NCBI GenBank assembly: GCA_001986395.2
Contig: MQVO02000012.1
Location: 806,001-870,000 of the forward strand
DNA: 64,000 bases
Direction of reading: 5' to 3'
Source of the DNA: Irpex lacteus
Lineage: Eukaryota; Basidiomycota; Agaricomycetes; Polyporales; Irpicaceae
Shown here: one piece after another, positions 11,867 through 24,061 of the stretch
Layout: each line of letters opens with the position of its first letter
Numbering within the stretch: the stretch's first letter is position 1
Translations under genes and position numbers: made by a program
The notes under the pieces: model-generated
Told to the model about the DNA's origin: nothing
Seen by the model: the letters and a program-made list of their open reading frames with translations, nothing else
Databases searched by the model: none

Positions 11867-13690
11867 ATGCCTTGCCCCTCATCCGCGTACTTAGCCGAAT
11901 GTGCAACCTACGTAGACCCCCCACTAATCTCGCCCATTCCCGCAGGAGAGTCTGAGTCTCTCACCGCGATTCCGTCCGGGGGCGATCGTGCTCCAGATAC
12001 GCCTTCAAACTACATCCCCGGCTTAGTTACTCTGGGATCAACCTACAACGTCCTCAACGGCAAGTACGCTGATTCCAAGTCGGCGTTGCAACAAGTCATC
12101 GATTGGAATAAAAGTAGGCCAAATTATTTCTTATTGTATTTTCCTGGCACTCACTAGTCTGTTACAGGTGAAGTCCGTATCCAGACTTACGGAGGAAAGG
12201 ACTACAGCGTCCCAGATGTTGTCAATTTCAACAGCAACACAACCTCTGACTATAATTCTTCATATGGCAAAACCGCTTCCGAGTACACCAAGAGCCTGTC
12301 CACCCACGCTGGCTTTGAAGCCAGCTTCCCTGGGTTCTCCGCCTCTGCGTCCGCAGACTACAGCGAGTCGCAGCGCGAGAGTCTCTCCAATTCATTCACA
12401 CGTATCACCTTCTCAGTGACGCACTACAACCTATCGCTCCCCCCTACGAGCCAGATTCGGGCGCTGCTGAAGCCGTGGTTTGCCGACGATCTCAACAACA
12501 TGGACCCTATCGAGTTCTACAGGGAGTATGGCACTCACCTACTTCGCTCTCTGACTGTTGGAGGTCGCGCACTCTTCTTAAACTCGACGGATACTCGCAA
12601 GTACAGCTCCGAGTTATCTATCGAAGCTGCCGCCAAGATCTCGGCGTCATATCTGGTTGCGTCTGGCAGTATCGATCTTTCCGCCTCCCAGAAGCAAGCA
12701 ATGGAGAGTTTCAACGAGTCCAGTAATACCTCGGTGGCGACCAGTACGTGATTTACTCATGACTCGCAGTAGCATCTGCTCATATACCATCCACAACAGA
12801 GGGAGGCGATCCAAGGTACGGAAATGAAGAGTTTTTGAAAAACGTTGAGTCATGGGCGGCTTCCATTGTCGACTATCCCGAGTGCGTACTATACTCATCT
12901 CTAATTTCGTCCGATATACCTTCTTACGTTAGTTATACAGATTCGTTGACTTCGGCTCTCTGCCGTGCTTTGTAGGGCTGTGGGAGCTCACGGCGAACCA
13001 AACGCGACAGAAGCAACTGAAGGACGGGTACGCGCAGTTTGTCAAACTATACACTCAAGATCTGTCTCTTCCCGGTCCGTACTTGGAAGCCCGTAACACT
13101 ACGAGCATCGACAGTAGCAAGGATGCGCCTATCAGCGTTGGATCGACAGGGTATGAAGGTCATATTACTGTTAACTATCCTCCCAGTATGTTTTACCAGT
13201 TTTGGATCTGAACTGGTATCGTCCTGACCCATCTGCAGCGCGGTCTGACGGGTTCTTCCTGATAAGCCCCGGAGTAGGCGGCCCTCCTATTACCATCGCC
13301 AAAGAACTTGTTCCTGGAGCTCTGGCACCCGTGAAATGGGTGGAGGCGTTTGTCGGGCCTTACTATAGTGACTCGGTAACGCGTGTCTGGAGAGCCATTC
13401 CACCGACCTCTGATTACGTCGCCTTGGGCTTCGTGTCCATGACCAGGAAATCGATCAGCGACATCCCGGCACAGCCTCCTGCGTCTCTCGCAGACCCCTT
13501 CCGGGCTGTACATAAGTCGGCCTTGACGGGTGCATCCAAAGGCGTCACCCAAGTCTTCCATAGCTCCGGAGACCGCGTCGTGTATTGGGTCGATTGGCGT
13601 TACTGGTATGCAGATCTCGAAATTCCCGAGAAGAGTGACTGCTATGTTCTCGACCCGAAGATGACGATTAAGAATTGGGATGGGTGGTAA
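11867..13690 (+). CDS. MACPF-domain pore-former-like protein with a Vps62-like C-terminal region
   Basis: Exons 11867-12113, 12168-12743, 12800-12881, 12941-13185 and 13239-13690 sum to 1602 bases, 533 residues. The MACPF signature REYGTHLL lies near residue 200 and is preceded by an aromatic/Ser/Thr-rich stretch that fits the membrane-inserting hairpin region of the family. The last exon (about residues 384-533) has the RSDGFFLISPGVGG, WRAIPP..DYVALG and VYWVDW segments expected of Vps62-like proteins. No signal peptide is seen, so export, if any, would be leaderless. Mushroom relatives such as pleurotolysin B act with an aegerolysin partner. None is encoded here, so a lytic role is inference. 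No inactivating break was seen. Confidence 0.75.
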
Positions 13691-14201
13691 ATTCTGTATT
13701 GGGCGATATCGACTCAAGGGTTACTCGTTCAAGATGTCCATATGTCTTGCGTTGTAACAATTCTTTTGATCCACGAGACAAAGTACCCGATGCGTTTCAA
13801 TGTTATTGTTTTATAGCAATCAAACCCTCTATGAATGTTTCTGACATGGTTTTTTATGTCACATCAAGGATTCGTCATGGTTGTAACATCCATTGACCAA
13901 GCAATACGTTGTGTTTCACCATACGCCGCATGCGGCACACTTCCCGCTAGTCGCCAGGTTCTACGAGAGAATACCATGTAGCTTTTGCTTGCAGCCAACT
14001 TGTATGGTGTTGACTCCCCGAAGTTCGAGAAAATGAATGGGCTTGAGAGCTTGTATAGATTTGCAATTTGTATAGATACATAATTTGTCACGATGTAAAG
14101 ACCAGACAGAAACGGTTGCAATCATAACCAGCGCAAGTGAAAAGCGATCCGAATTTTCAGTTAAGTAACGTCCACTGGCATCGTCCCTCAGCGGCGCTCA
14201 G
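13691..14201. other. Intergenic, nothing recognised
   Basis: This stretch is the 3' flank of the MACPF gene and of the reverse-strand hypothetical gene that ends at about 14202. It is AT-richer than its surroundings and has no supported frame. Confidence 0.5.
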
Positions 14202-14690
14202 CTCCCATAAACGAAAACATGTCCAAAGTCCCGCATCTCTTCACATAGACACTCATCCCATTCTCTTTCCCATAGTTTGAGCTCTTTCAGAAGCCACGCT
14301 TGTGAATCCATGCTATTCGTATAATGGAATTCGATCTCGAGTGTTTCACGTATGCCTTGAGTCAAGGCATAGTACGAGCCTGACTCGGCCCAGTGTGTGG
14401 CAAAAGGCTCGCAGGGCTGACTAAGGCAGGCCCTCGTGTTCTTGCCATGGGTGCTAGGTATCCTATGGGATCCACAAGTTGTACTTGAAGGCTATTTTGT
14501 GTAGGCGACGTGGAACGGGGAATGTCGAAAAGAGCTCTATGGCAAGGGACCAGTCTCTAGCGGAGGTTGAGGTTATATAGTCCGCAGACAGGTCGTGAAG
14601 ACTGCGAGTGAACCGTTTCATGAGATGTTCTAAGTATATCATGGCTGTAAATTCCGATCTCAAGGTGGCGCAGAATGACGCAAGCAAGGA
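14202..14690 (-). pseudogene. Hypothetical gene with an apparent frame break
   Basis: Two coding-like blocks lie head to tail on the reverse strand in different frames. The upstream block (about 14690-14463) ends FKYNLWIP and then a stop. The downstream block (about 14455-14202) runs from PSTHGKNTR through LKLWEREWDE to VYGS and a stop. No intron of normal length joins them. Removing one base of a CCC run at about 14468-14470 would fuse the frames. Either the gene is disrupted or the assembly has one base too many. The start is not certain because upstream frames also change. The family is not recognised; the protein is charged, with many Glu and Trp near the end. Confidence 0.4.
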
Positions 14691-15580
14691 TGCCTTCTTT
14701 CATAGTGTCAGCGTAACTTGTCACTAGCACTGGTGAACCATGTTAGTGCGCGAACAGTGCGTCTTTTGGTATGAACTTGAGATAGACAGTTTACCGGTGA
14801 ATTTAGTGGCATATTCCTGCATGAAAGGACTCTCTCAAAAATCGAATGCAATATCAATGACACCAAACAGTGTATCTCCACACGAATTTACGCACGTCCA
14901 TACCATGCCAGCCATGTTAAGACTTGAATATGATTTCATCAACGGAATTTGGAGTTGTTCGCACAAATCTACTTACATGGTTTTGCTTACTATGCGTTCC
15001 ATTTAGCCAGCTCACAGCGGGTATAGCACAATCTTTCTGGCACAGCCTAATTTCCTATACATGTCACGAACGTAGTCTTTGTACACACCGTCACGGTGAC
15101 ACCACTGAAACAGTTCAGTCGGGCCGTATCTTTGAGAGGATCTTAGGGCGCTAACCCTATGGATCAACGCCACAAAGTGTCGGCAGCCCATAAATGGATA
15201 ACGACGCGTCGGTCGGCATATTGAGCGTTTACTTCGACCTTGACATAATCAACCGATACACAAGTACAAATCATTGTTCAATCATTGGCCACGCTATTCC
15301 TACTCCAGGACTTCAAGGACCAACAATTCATCATCGAGCAACCCGTAGTATCTGGGGCCTACGGCCGTCATCATGTTATTTTCTACGGACGTCGGGAGCA
15401 AAAATGTCAGTTCCAGCCCGGTTAAGGTTGCCGAGCCGGAGAGCAGGGATGACATTTAGGCTTGTCTTTGGTGCACAGGTGAATACGACACTCCTCCTCT
15501 GACCTTCCAACTCTTCTTATCCCTGTTCTCAACGTCTTCTAGACACACGTATTCCAGCCGTATCAACTTCACAGCACAGA
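14691..15580. other. Intergenic, nothing recognised
   Basis: No supported gene. The right part is the promoter region of the MDR reductase gene; no clear TATA element was identified. Confidence 0.5.
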
Positions 15581-17095
15581 ATGTCACCGACAACTTACAA
15601 AGTGATACGCCTCGCCGAACGTCCTGGTGTGGCAGGGACCATTAACGACAAGACGTTCCGAACGGAGGAGGTTTCCTATGCGGACTTGAAGCCCGGTCCG
15701 AAGGAGGTCCTATACAAGACGATCTACCTTTCGTGTGATCCTACCCAGAGGATGTGGCTGAACGATGCGAGGGGCTACATGGAGCCTGTCCAAATCAACG
15801 ACGTGATGAGGTCCGGAGGTATTGCGGTGGTCGTGCAAGCCGGCGAGGGGAGCTCATACAAGCCAGGAGACTATGTCTTCGGCTTGATCAGTACGTACTA
15901 GATTATTGGTGGCCAGAGCTAAGCGCTAAATAATAAATCAGATTGGAGGGAGTACGGCGTACTCAAAGATGCGGCTCTCGAGAAACTTGAGTAAGATACG
16001 CTATTGGGCTCGTTTGCATCACGATGTGGATTTAATATGTTGCCCAGGGTTCCTCCGGGGGCAGATCTTCTCGACTTTTTGGGTCCTTTGGGCACAACAG
16101 GTCTGTCGTGCCCGTTATACCACGGTCATAAATTGCTAACGATCGGGAATCTCGGGCAGGATTGACCGCGTACTTTGTGAGCCACACGTCCGCGATATCG
16201 ATTGTGGAAATTATCGTCTCATTTTAGATTTTCTAGGGTACCAACGATATCGGAAAGCTCAAGGCCGGCGAGACGTTTGTTGTCTCTGGTGCTGCTGGAG
16301 CGACTGGTTCCATAGCTTGCCAAATTGGTAAGAAGATTGGTGCGAGAGTTATCGCTATTGCTGGCTCGCAGGAGAAGGTCGATTGGCTGGAGAAGGAGCT
16401 TGGTGTGGATAAGGCTTTGAACTACAAGAGCCCGAAGTTCAGAGAAGAGTTTATCGAGGCTGTTGGATATCTTGACGTTTATTTCGATAACGTCGGTGGC
16501 TCCATCCTGAACCTTGCCCTTTCGCGCCTCAAGCTCAAGGCGAGAATTATTCTATGTGGTGCGTCGAAATTCACTGAACGTCGGATCATGGGCACGTACT
16601 GATTTTGCTCCCCAGGTGCTATTGCCGACTATAGTGGGTTTACAATGTTGTACTCCGGGGCTAGTGAGGTTGACTGATCATATCAATCGACAGACCAGAA
16701 GCCTACCGGCCTCACCGCTTATACTTCCTTGATCTCCCAGCGAGCTAAAATCGAGGGCTTCTTGGTGTAAGTAACGGGGCAGTGTCTCTGTCCTTTTCAC
16801 GATACTTACCTGTATTATTCTCTTTACAGCATGGACTACAAGGCGCAGTATCCCATCGCACGCGCAGACATCGGGAAATGGATCCAAGAGGACGCTATCA
16901 AGCGTCAGTTCCATATCGTCGAGGGAATCGACAACGCGCCGAAGGCCCTGCCATTGTTGTTTTCGGGCGGAAACACTGGAAAGCTGTGCGTTTACGTCTA
17001 CTTGAGTCCTCTCAATGCGCTACGTACTGAATGACGCCTGGGAAATTGACAGTGTCGTCAAGGTGGCGGACCTCGAAACCGCCTCTAAACTCTAG
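15581..17095 (+). CDS. Zinc-independent MDR NADPH reductase (LTB4 dehydrogenase/alkenal reductase type)
   Basis: Nine exons (15581-15890, 15942-15990, 16048-16100, 16160-16176, 16237-16558, 16616-16633, 16694-16766, 16830-16985, 17053-17095) sum to 1041 bases, 346 residues. The N-terminal half shows YLSCDPTQRMW, typical of this branch. The NADPH-binding domain carries VVSGAAGATGS at about residue 160 and YFDNVGG further on. Zinc ligands of classical alcohol dehydrogenases are absent. Relatives reduce alpha,beta-unsaturated aldehydes and ketones in the cytosol and so detoxify reactive carbonyls; the exact substrate is unknown. Two micro-exons, 17 and 18 bases, encode LTAYF and GAIADY and are needed to keep conserved segments. 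Confidence 0.9.
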
Positions 17096-17777
17096 AAGGA
17101 AGAAATTGATACCAGATAATTTTATTGCGATCAATGTCAAGGTGTACTGTAGCTTGTTGTGTCTGACATATGAACTCATGCATAGTCTAAGCAGACAGAG
17201 CACTGACAGGACGGAGAACACGGAAGAGTGTCACGACCGGTCATCAACCGTATCTTCCAGTTTACTCTCACGTCTGTTTCTCCGCGAACTTACGTGGGCG
17301 GGACGCTGGAAGGCTGTTGTATCTGCATTGGTTGCAGCTTCCCGCGAACTGTGTGTGAGTCGTTGGTGGCGAATGTGGCTAAGACTTGGCGTGTAAGATT
17401 ACTGTTTCCGTGGGTTCTGAACACGATCTGTCGGTTAGAGAGACGAGCGCACGCGACAGATTATCTAGGGGGAGATGAAACTTCGCATTGAGAAGTGTCC
17501 AAGGATCGACCGTGCAGTGCAATTGTATCGCATCCCTTTAGCACTGCCGGCAGAATTCGAGCGAGCTGGACCCTGGCTGACATCGGAACAGTCGCTGTGA
17601 GATTGAGAGATATTCCGGTATAAAAGTTTCACCCTGAGAGTGACGTCTGCGTCGTGAACTAGCTGCAGAATGCTCTGATCGCCCACATGAATATTTGAGA
17701 TCAGAGCCTCGCTCGCACATTTACTTGCTCGTCCATCACCCCCTGCCGCCCTTGTTCTCTGGCCTCTCTCAGCCTCC
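17096..17777. other. Intergenic, promoter side of the Caf120-like gene
   Basis: Open frames on both strands are short and lack conserved features. The last 100 bases are C/T-rich, as is common just upstream of fungal start codons. Confidence 0.5.
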
Positions 17778-20700
17778 ATGATGGCCTCGCCAAGCGGCAG
17801 CCCGCGCTGGGACAGTCACTGGGACAACAGAAACTCTGGCTTCGTGAGCCCCTCCCAGCTGCAGCAGTGGAAGCAGCAGCAGGCACTCGCGCAGCGGCAA
17901 CGCGAAGAGCAACAACGCTTATTGCAGCAGCAGCAGCAACAGCCCGAGGAAGACCAGCCCTCCGCATCTCCATTGGCGCCTCTCCCACAATCACCGCAGA
18001 CCTCGATGTTCAGGACGACGAGCAGGCCAGAGCAGCCACCCATGCCCTCGCCGTCTGCTGCTCCAACGCACTCGCGCACAACCTCGGCCTTCTCCTTCTT
18101 CAAACGGCCTTCCCACAATGCTTCCTTATCTACAACATCCGTGAAAGAACCTCTCAGGCAACAAAGTACCGCACTAAATGAGTTTGGACAACGACAACCA
18201 GCAACCACGCCTTCAGGTGCGCCTCAGCTCACGTTGGGAGACAAGAGTCCTCCGCCGTTGCCGCCTGGACCGAGCGGGCAGCAATCAACAACCCTAGTGC
18301 CTCAGAGGATGTCTACCGATAATGCAGAACGCCCAACCTTGCCCTCAAACCCCAGTTCAAACGGTACTCCTGCAGCTCAAGCTGAAGATGCTCCTCTACC
18401 GCCGCTCCACCCTGAAATACGCTCCGTCGTTCAACTCATCGCCGCACACGGACAAAAGATCTACTATTCCGGACCTCTCATACGACGGCTCGAGCGTCTC
18501 CCTGATGGCCAACGACCGACGAAGGACGAGGGGTGGCACGATGTGTGGGCACAGTTGGGAGGAACGACGCTGAGCTTGTGGGATATGAAGGAGATCGAGG
18601 AGGCGAGCAAGCAGGGGAAGCAGGTCCCGCCGAGCTATGTCAATGTCACAGATGCTGTAAGTGCCATGTGCAGGCCATAGAAGATCTGTACTTACGATCA
18701 ATGCTGTGGGCTGTAGTTTCAGCAAGTGCTCGGCTCTGTGACCATTCCTGCAACCCCAAATGCCCCGGCGAAGAAATATACGAACGTCCTGACACTCAAC
18801 AACGCTGGCTCAAATCTTTATCTATTCTCGTGCCCCAATACCCAGTCTCTACTGGCATGGACAGCCGCATTGCGTTTGGCAGCTTGGGAGAAGTCGCGAC
18901 TGGAGGAGATTTATACTGCTCATTTGATTAGGATTACACATAATGATGGTGCGTAATGAAGTTCTTCGTGCTTGTACAAAACATGCTTATCTATATGTAG
19001 GGAGGGATACGCCCACACCTCTTGTTCAAGGTAAATTGGAAGGTTGGGTCAGGATTCGTGTCGCTGGCCAGACAGATTGGAAGCGGTTCTGGATGGTAGT
19101 CTCTGCTGGGCATAACCTCACGGAGAACAGTTCGGTCTCTTCAAATGATCCTGGACCATCCATGCTACGGAAGAAGCGTATATCAAGTCTGTTCGGTGGC
19201 GGTCGGGACGATCATCCTGCCCTACGGCTCACGCCACAACGACCAACCATTCAGCTATACTCGTCTAACAAAACGAAAGATAAGAAGAAGGCGCAACTAA
19301 CCGTTCGTGATGTAAAGCAGGCATTCGCGGTGTATCCCGAGCGACCGGAGTTCATTAGCCGGAGTACACTGTTTAAGCTGGAGGGTCTGCTGGGAGATGA
19401 AGATCTGGCAGCAACATTCAAGAATCGGGAAGGATGGTTATTGGTCATGCCTGAGCTGGAGGGACTTAATACGAGAGCATCGGAAATGTTGAAGTGGCTT
19501 ATAGGTGAGTGTTGAGTCTTTTTATTGTGTGCAAGGCCGAACTGAACATCCTATTATCAGCTATTCACGATGCCTTTGAGCTATACGGGCGTCCTAGGAT
19601 GTATAGCTGGGACCCTCGAGATCCACGTTCCATGATGTTCGCATACCCCATTGGACCAAATAAAGACGTAGGTCGATTTTACTATTGCAGAATCCATTTT
19701 CTGACATAGTCCCATTTAGTTATTGTTCCTCGACCGTGAGCTAGCGGAGAATTTGGACCCAAGAGATGACCGCACATCCTCGACACGCTCCCAGCTTCTA
19801 CACATCATGTGGGATCGCATGAGAGGTTCGCCAGAACAGTCGCAATCCCCCGCTAACTCTGGGCCTCCTGTCCTACCGCCCCTGGGTGAACACTCCCCTG
19901 AAGGGCGAACATCTCCCGGTCTAGCTGAAGCAACATCCTCGTCTCTTTCTCAAACCATGCAAATTCCACCTCTGAGCTTCGAAACTTCGCGAGTCGATCA
20001 AGACCTTCCAGCAGTTCCCACTCGTGCGTTGACGCCTATTACAGAACGCAGTACGGACCGCAACAGTCGCTTCTCTGGCACAGAACACGTGAACGGTAGT
20101 CTATCCGGTGGCCGTTCTGGGCCAAGCCCTGGGACAGAGCAACATACGGAAGCTCAGGCTGTCGATACCTCGAAAGCTATTGGCGGGAATATTCTTGCGC
20201 AACCGTTGTCATCCAGCCCAACGCCGGCAAGCCCGACTTTGCCTCCAGCAGGCGCTGCTCAACCGAATGTATTTGCCAATGCGGAGCACGCCGACTCTCG
20301 CGAGGCAAGCACCGGTTTCTCTGCTGGTTCGCCCGTGCCTAAGCCGGAATCGAAGCCCACCTACTCCAGACAATCTACATCTACGTCCTCTTCCGTTCAG
20401 TTCAACAACGTCAGTGTAGCTAACGCCCCTCGCACCCCCGAGGCTGGTCGACAGTCCCCTGCTTCTTTTGCGCTGCAAGATCAGAGACCGTCCGCTGTAA
20501 CTCGTTCATCTGTATCTTCTATTCCACAACAAACGTCGTCTCCTCCTGTCTCGCCTGGTCCAGCCTCCTCTCTGAGATCATCAATAGAGACACCAGCGCA
20601 GCCCCTTCCTCCGCGATTCTCCGCCCTCAGTGCAGCGCAAACACAAGAGGCTCAAGCACCGCCGTCACCACGGTTCTCCGTTCTTAGCTCTCCTCATTCT

Positions 20701-23651
20701 TTCCAGGATAATCAGCCACAGCAGCCGTCTTCACCTCGGTTCTCCGTTTTGAGCTCTCCTCACTCTATCCAGGATAACCAGCCGCAACAGCTGGCTTCAC
20801 CTCGGTTCTCTGTGCTGAGCTCTCCGTATTCGGGCGAGGGATCCCTGACCGAGCGTAGGACTGGATCGAGGGTTTCAGTCACTCTGCAGGATACGCCCTT
20901 CCCTTCGACACCCAGGCAGCTTGGACATCAGCCTATGCCACCTTCCCCGCTCGTGCCTCATCGTGATCTCCCTTCCGCACCTTCTCCCAGGTTTGAGGCA
21001 GCTGCCCCAACATCCTCACCTCGCTTTGAGGCGGCTGCCCCTGCTTCGTCACCACGATTTGAAGCAGCTCCATCTGCCACTGTCAGTCGCGGAATAAGAT
21101 CGCCATCGCTACCACCGGCGACTCCCCCGCTTTCCTCACCAAAACCGACTCAGGTATCCACGGCTACCGCTGACACTCGCAATGCATCACCGGCCCCTGG
21201 GCCATCTCCTCCGCCGCCTCCAAAAGATAACACTGCTGCAGATATTTCGCACGAAGCTGGTGCGCTATTTTATATGAGGAACATCGAGCAAGGCAGTCAA
21301 CCACGAGCCCGCCGACAACTTCCTCCTTCTCCAGGCGGTGATCACACCTCTGGATCAGACTCTGGTTCTGCATACAGTCCTCAGCCAGTCGCAACCTCTC
21401 CGGCTACCACAAATAGTGCCAACAGCCCTAGTGCAGCTGCTGGCACGCCCGGAGGTTACTTCACACCGCGAGGAGTCGCAGGGTTCAACAACTCTCAGTT
21501 TGTCCAAGGCCGGCCCTCCAGTCGCGGCGCCGAACCAGCTCCGCCGTCGGCGTTTTCCTCTCGGGCGGCAAACCTGCCACCGAGCCGAAAGCCGTCCGGC
21601 GCACGTGCGGCTCCGGCCAATAAAACCTTTACGGCACAACGCGACCAGCACGCTCATCAGCCACCTTTCCCATCCACGCCCGACGAGGACGAACCTGAGG
21701 ACGACGACGAGATGAGTGAAGAACAGTATTCTGAGGAGATGGACCGAGGACCTCGTCAGCTCCCGCCTAGGATGGCGGCGGCGGCGGCTGCTGCTGCTGC
21801 TCACCACGACGACGCCGACGCGGCAGACGCGTTGGCAGCGTTGTCTTTCCTCGAGCGTGAAGAACAGACACACGTTCACTCTCCTCCACCTCCATCGCAG
21901 TCGTTCTCACCACCACCTCCTCAACCATCGCAGCGCATTCCAGAGGTCGTCGAGCCTGAGACTACGTCACCGCCAGCATCGCACGAGGGCTCGATCAGGT
22001 CGTCGTTTGCAAAGTCGAAACAGGCAGCACAACGTCAGGCGCAGTCCGAGGCTCAGAAGGCTGCACAGCAAGCCGCTGTACATGTACCTGGTAGGGCGAA
22101 TGGGAAGGGGAAGAAGAAGGCGAGGGATGCTGGAGCTTGGGGTGAGAGCAGTGACGAGGAGGAGGAGGAAGAGGAAGAAGAGGAGGAGGAGGACGCTGAC
22201 TCTGATGACGAGCCTCCGCCGAAGCAGGCATCCAGGCCAGATACAAGGCAACAGGGGCCAGCTGGACCGCAAGGCTACCTTCCCCCTCGTTCCACGTCTC
22301 CCATGGCTCCCCCTCAAGATCAGGGCAGCTACTCTGGCTATCCTGGTCGCCGTCCTCCTCGTGATCTTCCCCAGTTGCCTAGTGGGCCTAGTCAGTCCCA
22401 GTTCGGTATGTTTCTCTCGATCTATGCCGTGCTTTTCTTACTTCAACTAATTTATACTCAGGTTCAGGCGAATATCTCGGTCCCCAATCGCAGTATGGTC
22501 AAGATCCCTACTCCGATGCCGGTCGTCGATCTTTGTACCCTGACGCGCCTCGTCGTCAAGCCTCCCCTCAGACCCGTCAACCTGAGTTCAACAACAACGT
22601 TGGTGCTGCTCGTCAGAACATGTGGAGCCAGGCCCTCGAGCGCGACACCAGTCAAGCAGCACCCGAACCCGCTCGCGATACCTTCATTCAAATGGAACCT
22701 CCTTCACAGACCATGACGAAAGCGTTCGCTCCTCATGGGCTTCTTTCTGCTGGTCTGCAGGATAAGCAAGATCGGTCTGCAAAGAGGCAGGAGGAACTTG
22801 CGAGGGAGTCCGGTGCATCATTGATCAACGTACCTCACAAGCCACCTCCGCCTCAGACAGGTCTTCTCGGCGCCGTCACTGCTCACGAGCGAGAGAGGAA
22901 GAGGGAGGGAGGCCTAGGCGCGGCTTTGACGGAACGTGAACGGGAGAAGCGTCTCGCTGAGGAACGCCAACGGAAGCTCGACGAGTACCAGCGAATGCAA
23001 CTCGACCAGATGCAGCAAGGCGGGTCGATGTATGGAGGAATGGGCATGCAACCCCAGTTCTCTGGATATAATCCCATGATGGTCAACCCGATGATGATGG
23101 GCATGAACCCGATGATGACTGGTGGTTACATGGGCTTCCCTGGTATGATGAACCCTCAGCAGATGTTCGCCGCGCAGCAAGCCGCCGCTCAGGCCTACCA
23201 GCAAGCCATGTACGCGTTCTCGACGGCCGGCTCGCAGATGGGTGGCGATGCTGGTACTCCCGGCGCCATGAACCCTATGATGAGTGGCAACGGGATGGGC
23301 ATGGATCCTCGGATGTCGATGATGGGCGGGATGGGTATGATGACGCCGCAGATGACTGGGATGCAGCAGGGTATGATGTCGCCAGGTATGAACCCGATGG
23401 GCATGGGAATGGGAATGGGAGGCATGATGGGGGGTGGCATGAACCAGCAAATGACCGGTGGCTCTATGTTCGACCCGAGGTTCGCCGCTGGAAACGAGTC
23501 GCTGCAACCCCCTAACGAAGCTGGAGGCCCTTCTCGTCCCTATTCGCAAAATAGCTCGGCCAATGGACAGGGTTCGCCCGCCGCTGCACCACGACCTGTC
23601 GAGGGCGGCGACGAGCCTCCAAGGCGCGCAGCAGGAGCTGATGTGCGGTGA
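17778..23651 (+). CDS. Large PH-domain protein, Caf120/Skg3-like
   Basis: Exons 17778-18656, 18717-18948, 19001-19504, 19561-19667, 19720-22405 and 22462-23651 sum to 5598 bases, 1865 residues. A Gln/Pro/Ser-rich leader is followed by a split PH-like region (KIYYSGPLIRR, WAQLGGTTLSLWD, then LVQGKLEGWVRIR and TDWKRFWMVVS) as in yeast Caf120 and Skg3, proteins linked to the Ccr4-Not complex and to sites of polarised growth. From about residue 650 the protein is low complexity. It has tandem SPRFSVLSSPHS and SPRFEAAAP repeats, poly-Ala, a 20-residue acidic run and a coiled Glu/Arg/Gln segment. It ends in a Met/Gly-rich tail with many MGM and NPMM units. Family placement rests on the PH region only. 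Confidence 0.8.
20640..21075 (+). repeat. Tandem in-frame repeats inside the Caf120-like gene
   Basis: Three copies of a unit reading SPRFSVLSSPHS..DNQPQQ lie at about 20667-20826. Three copies of SPRFEAAAP lie at about 20985-21070. The copies differ at silent positions, so they are old or under protein-level selection rather than recent slippage. Confidence 0.75.
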
Positions 23652-24061
23652 ACGCTGTTTATCTGCTTGATTATACTTTTGTTTGGTTTCGAATTCGATT
23701 TTTGGCTCACTCGGACACTCTGGCTTTTACATCTTGCATTGATAACCTCTCATTTGACAACGGACATTATTACCTTAGATTTAGCGGTATCACTCTCCTT
23801 AGCATCTCTGTTTTTCGCGTTTTACCTGGAGTCAATGACCATGGATTTGCTCGAACGAGTTTATTCTGTCCAAGGACATTGTCACGCCCTTGTATGTATG
23901 TGACTATTGTGGCCAGCGTTACTGTGATGTGACTAATTGCGTCCAGTCACGATCGCGTCGCTCAGCGCTTTTGTCCTCTCGGTTGCACCCCCATGGGCTG
24001 AATATGACTCTTTCTCTAACCACTTCCACAGAGCACCTATCTTTCTGTTTTGGCGTGAAAC
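23652..24061. other. Intergenic, 3' flank of Caf120-like gene and promoter of XPG gene
   Basis: No supported coding frame. T-rich segments follow the stop codon, consistent with a transcript end. Confidence 0.5.

Noticed and set aside
21355..22317. Long reverse- and forward-strand frames inside the Caf120-like gene
   Set aside because: They arise from the biased Ser/Pro/Arg composition of the real exon and have no start context, splice sites or recognisable domains.
22883..23549. His/Met/Ile-rich reverse frames opposite the Met/Gly-rich tail
   Set aside because: They are shadows of the repetitive GGCATG codon pattern on the coding strand.
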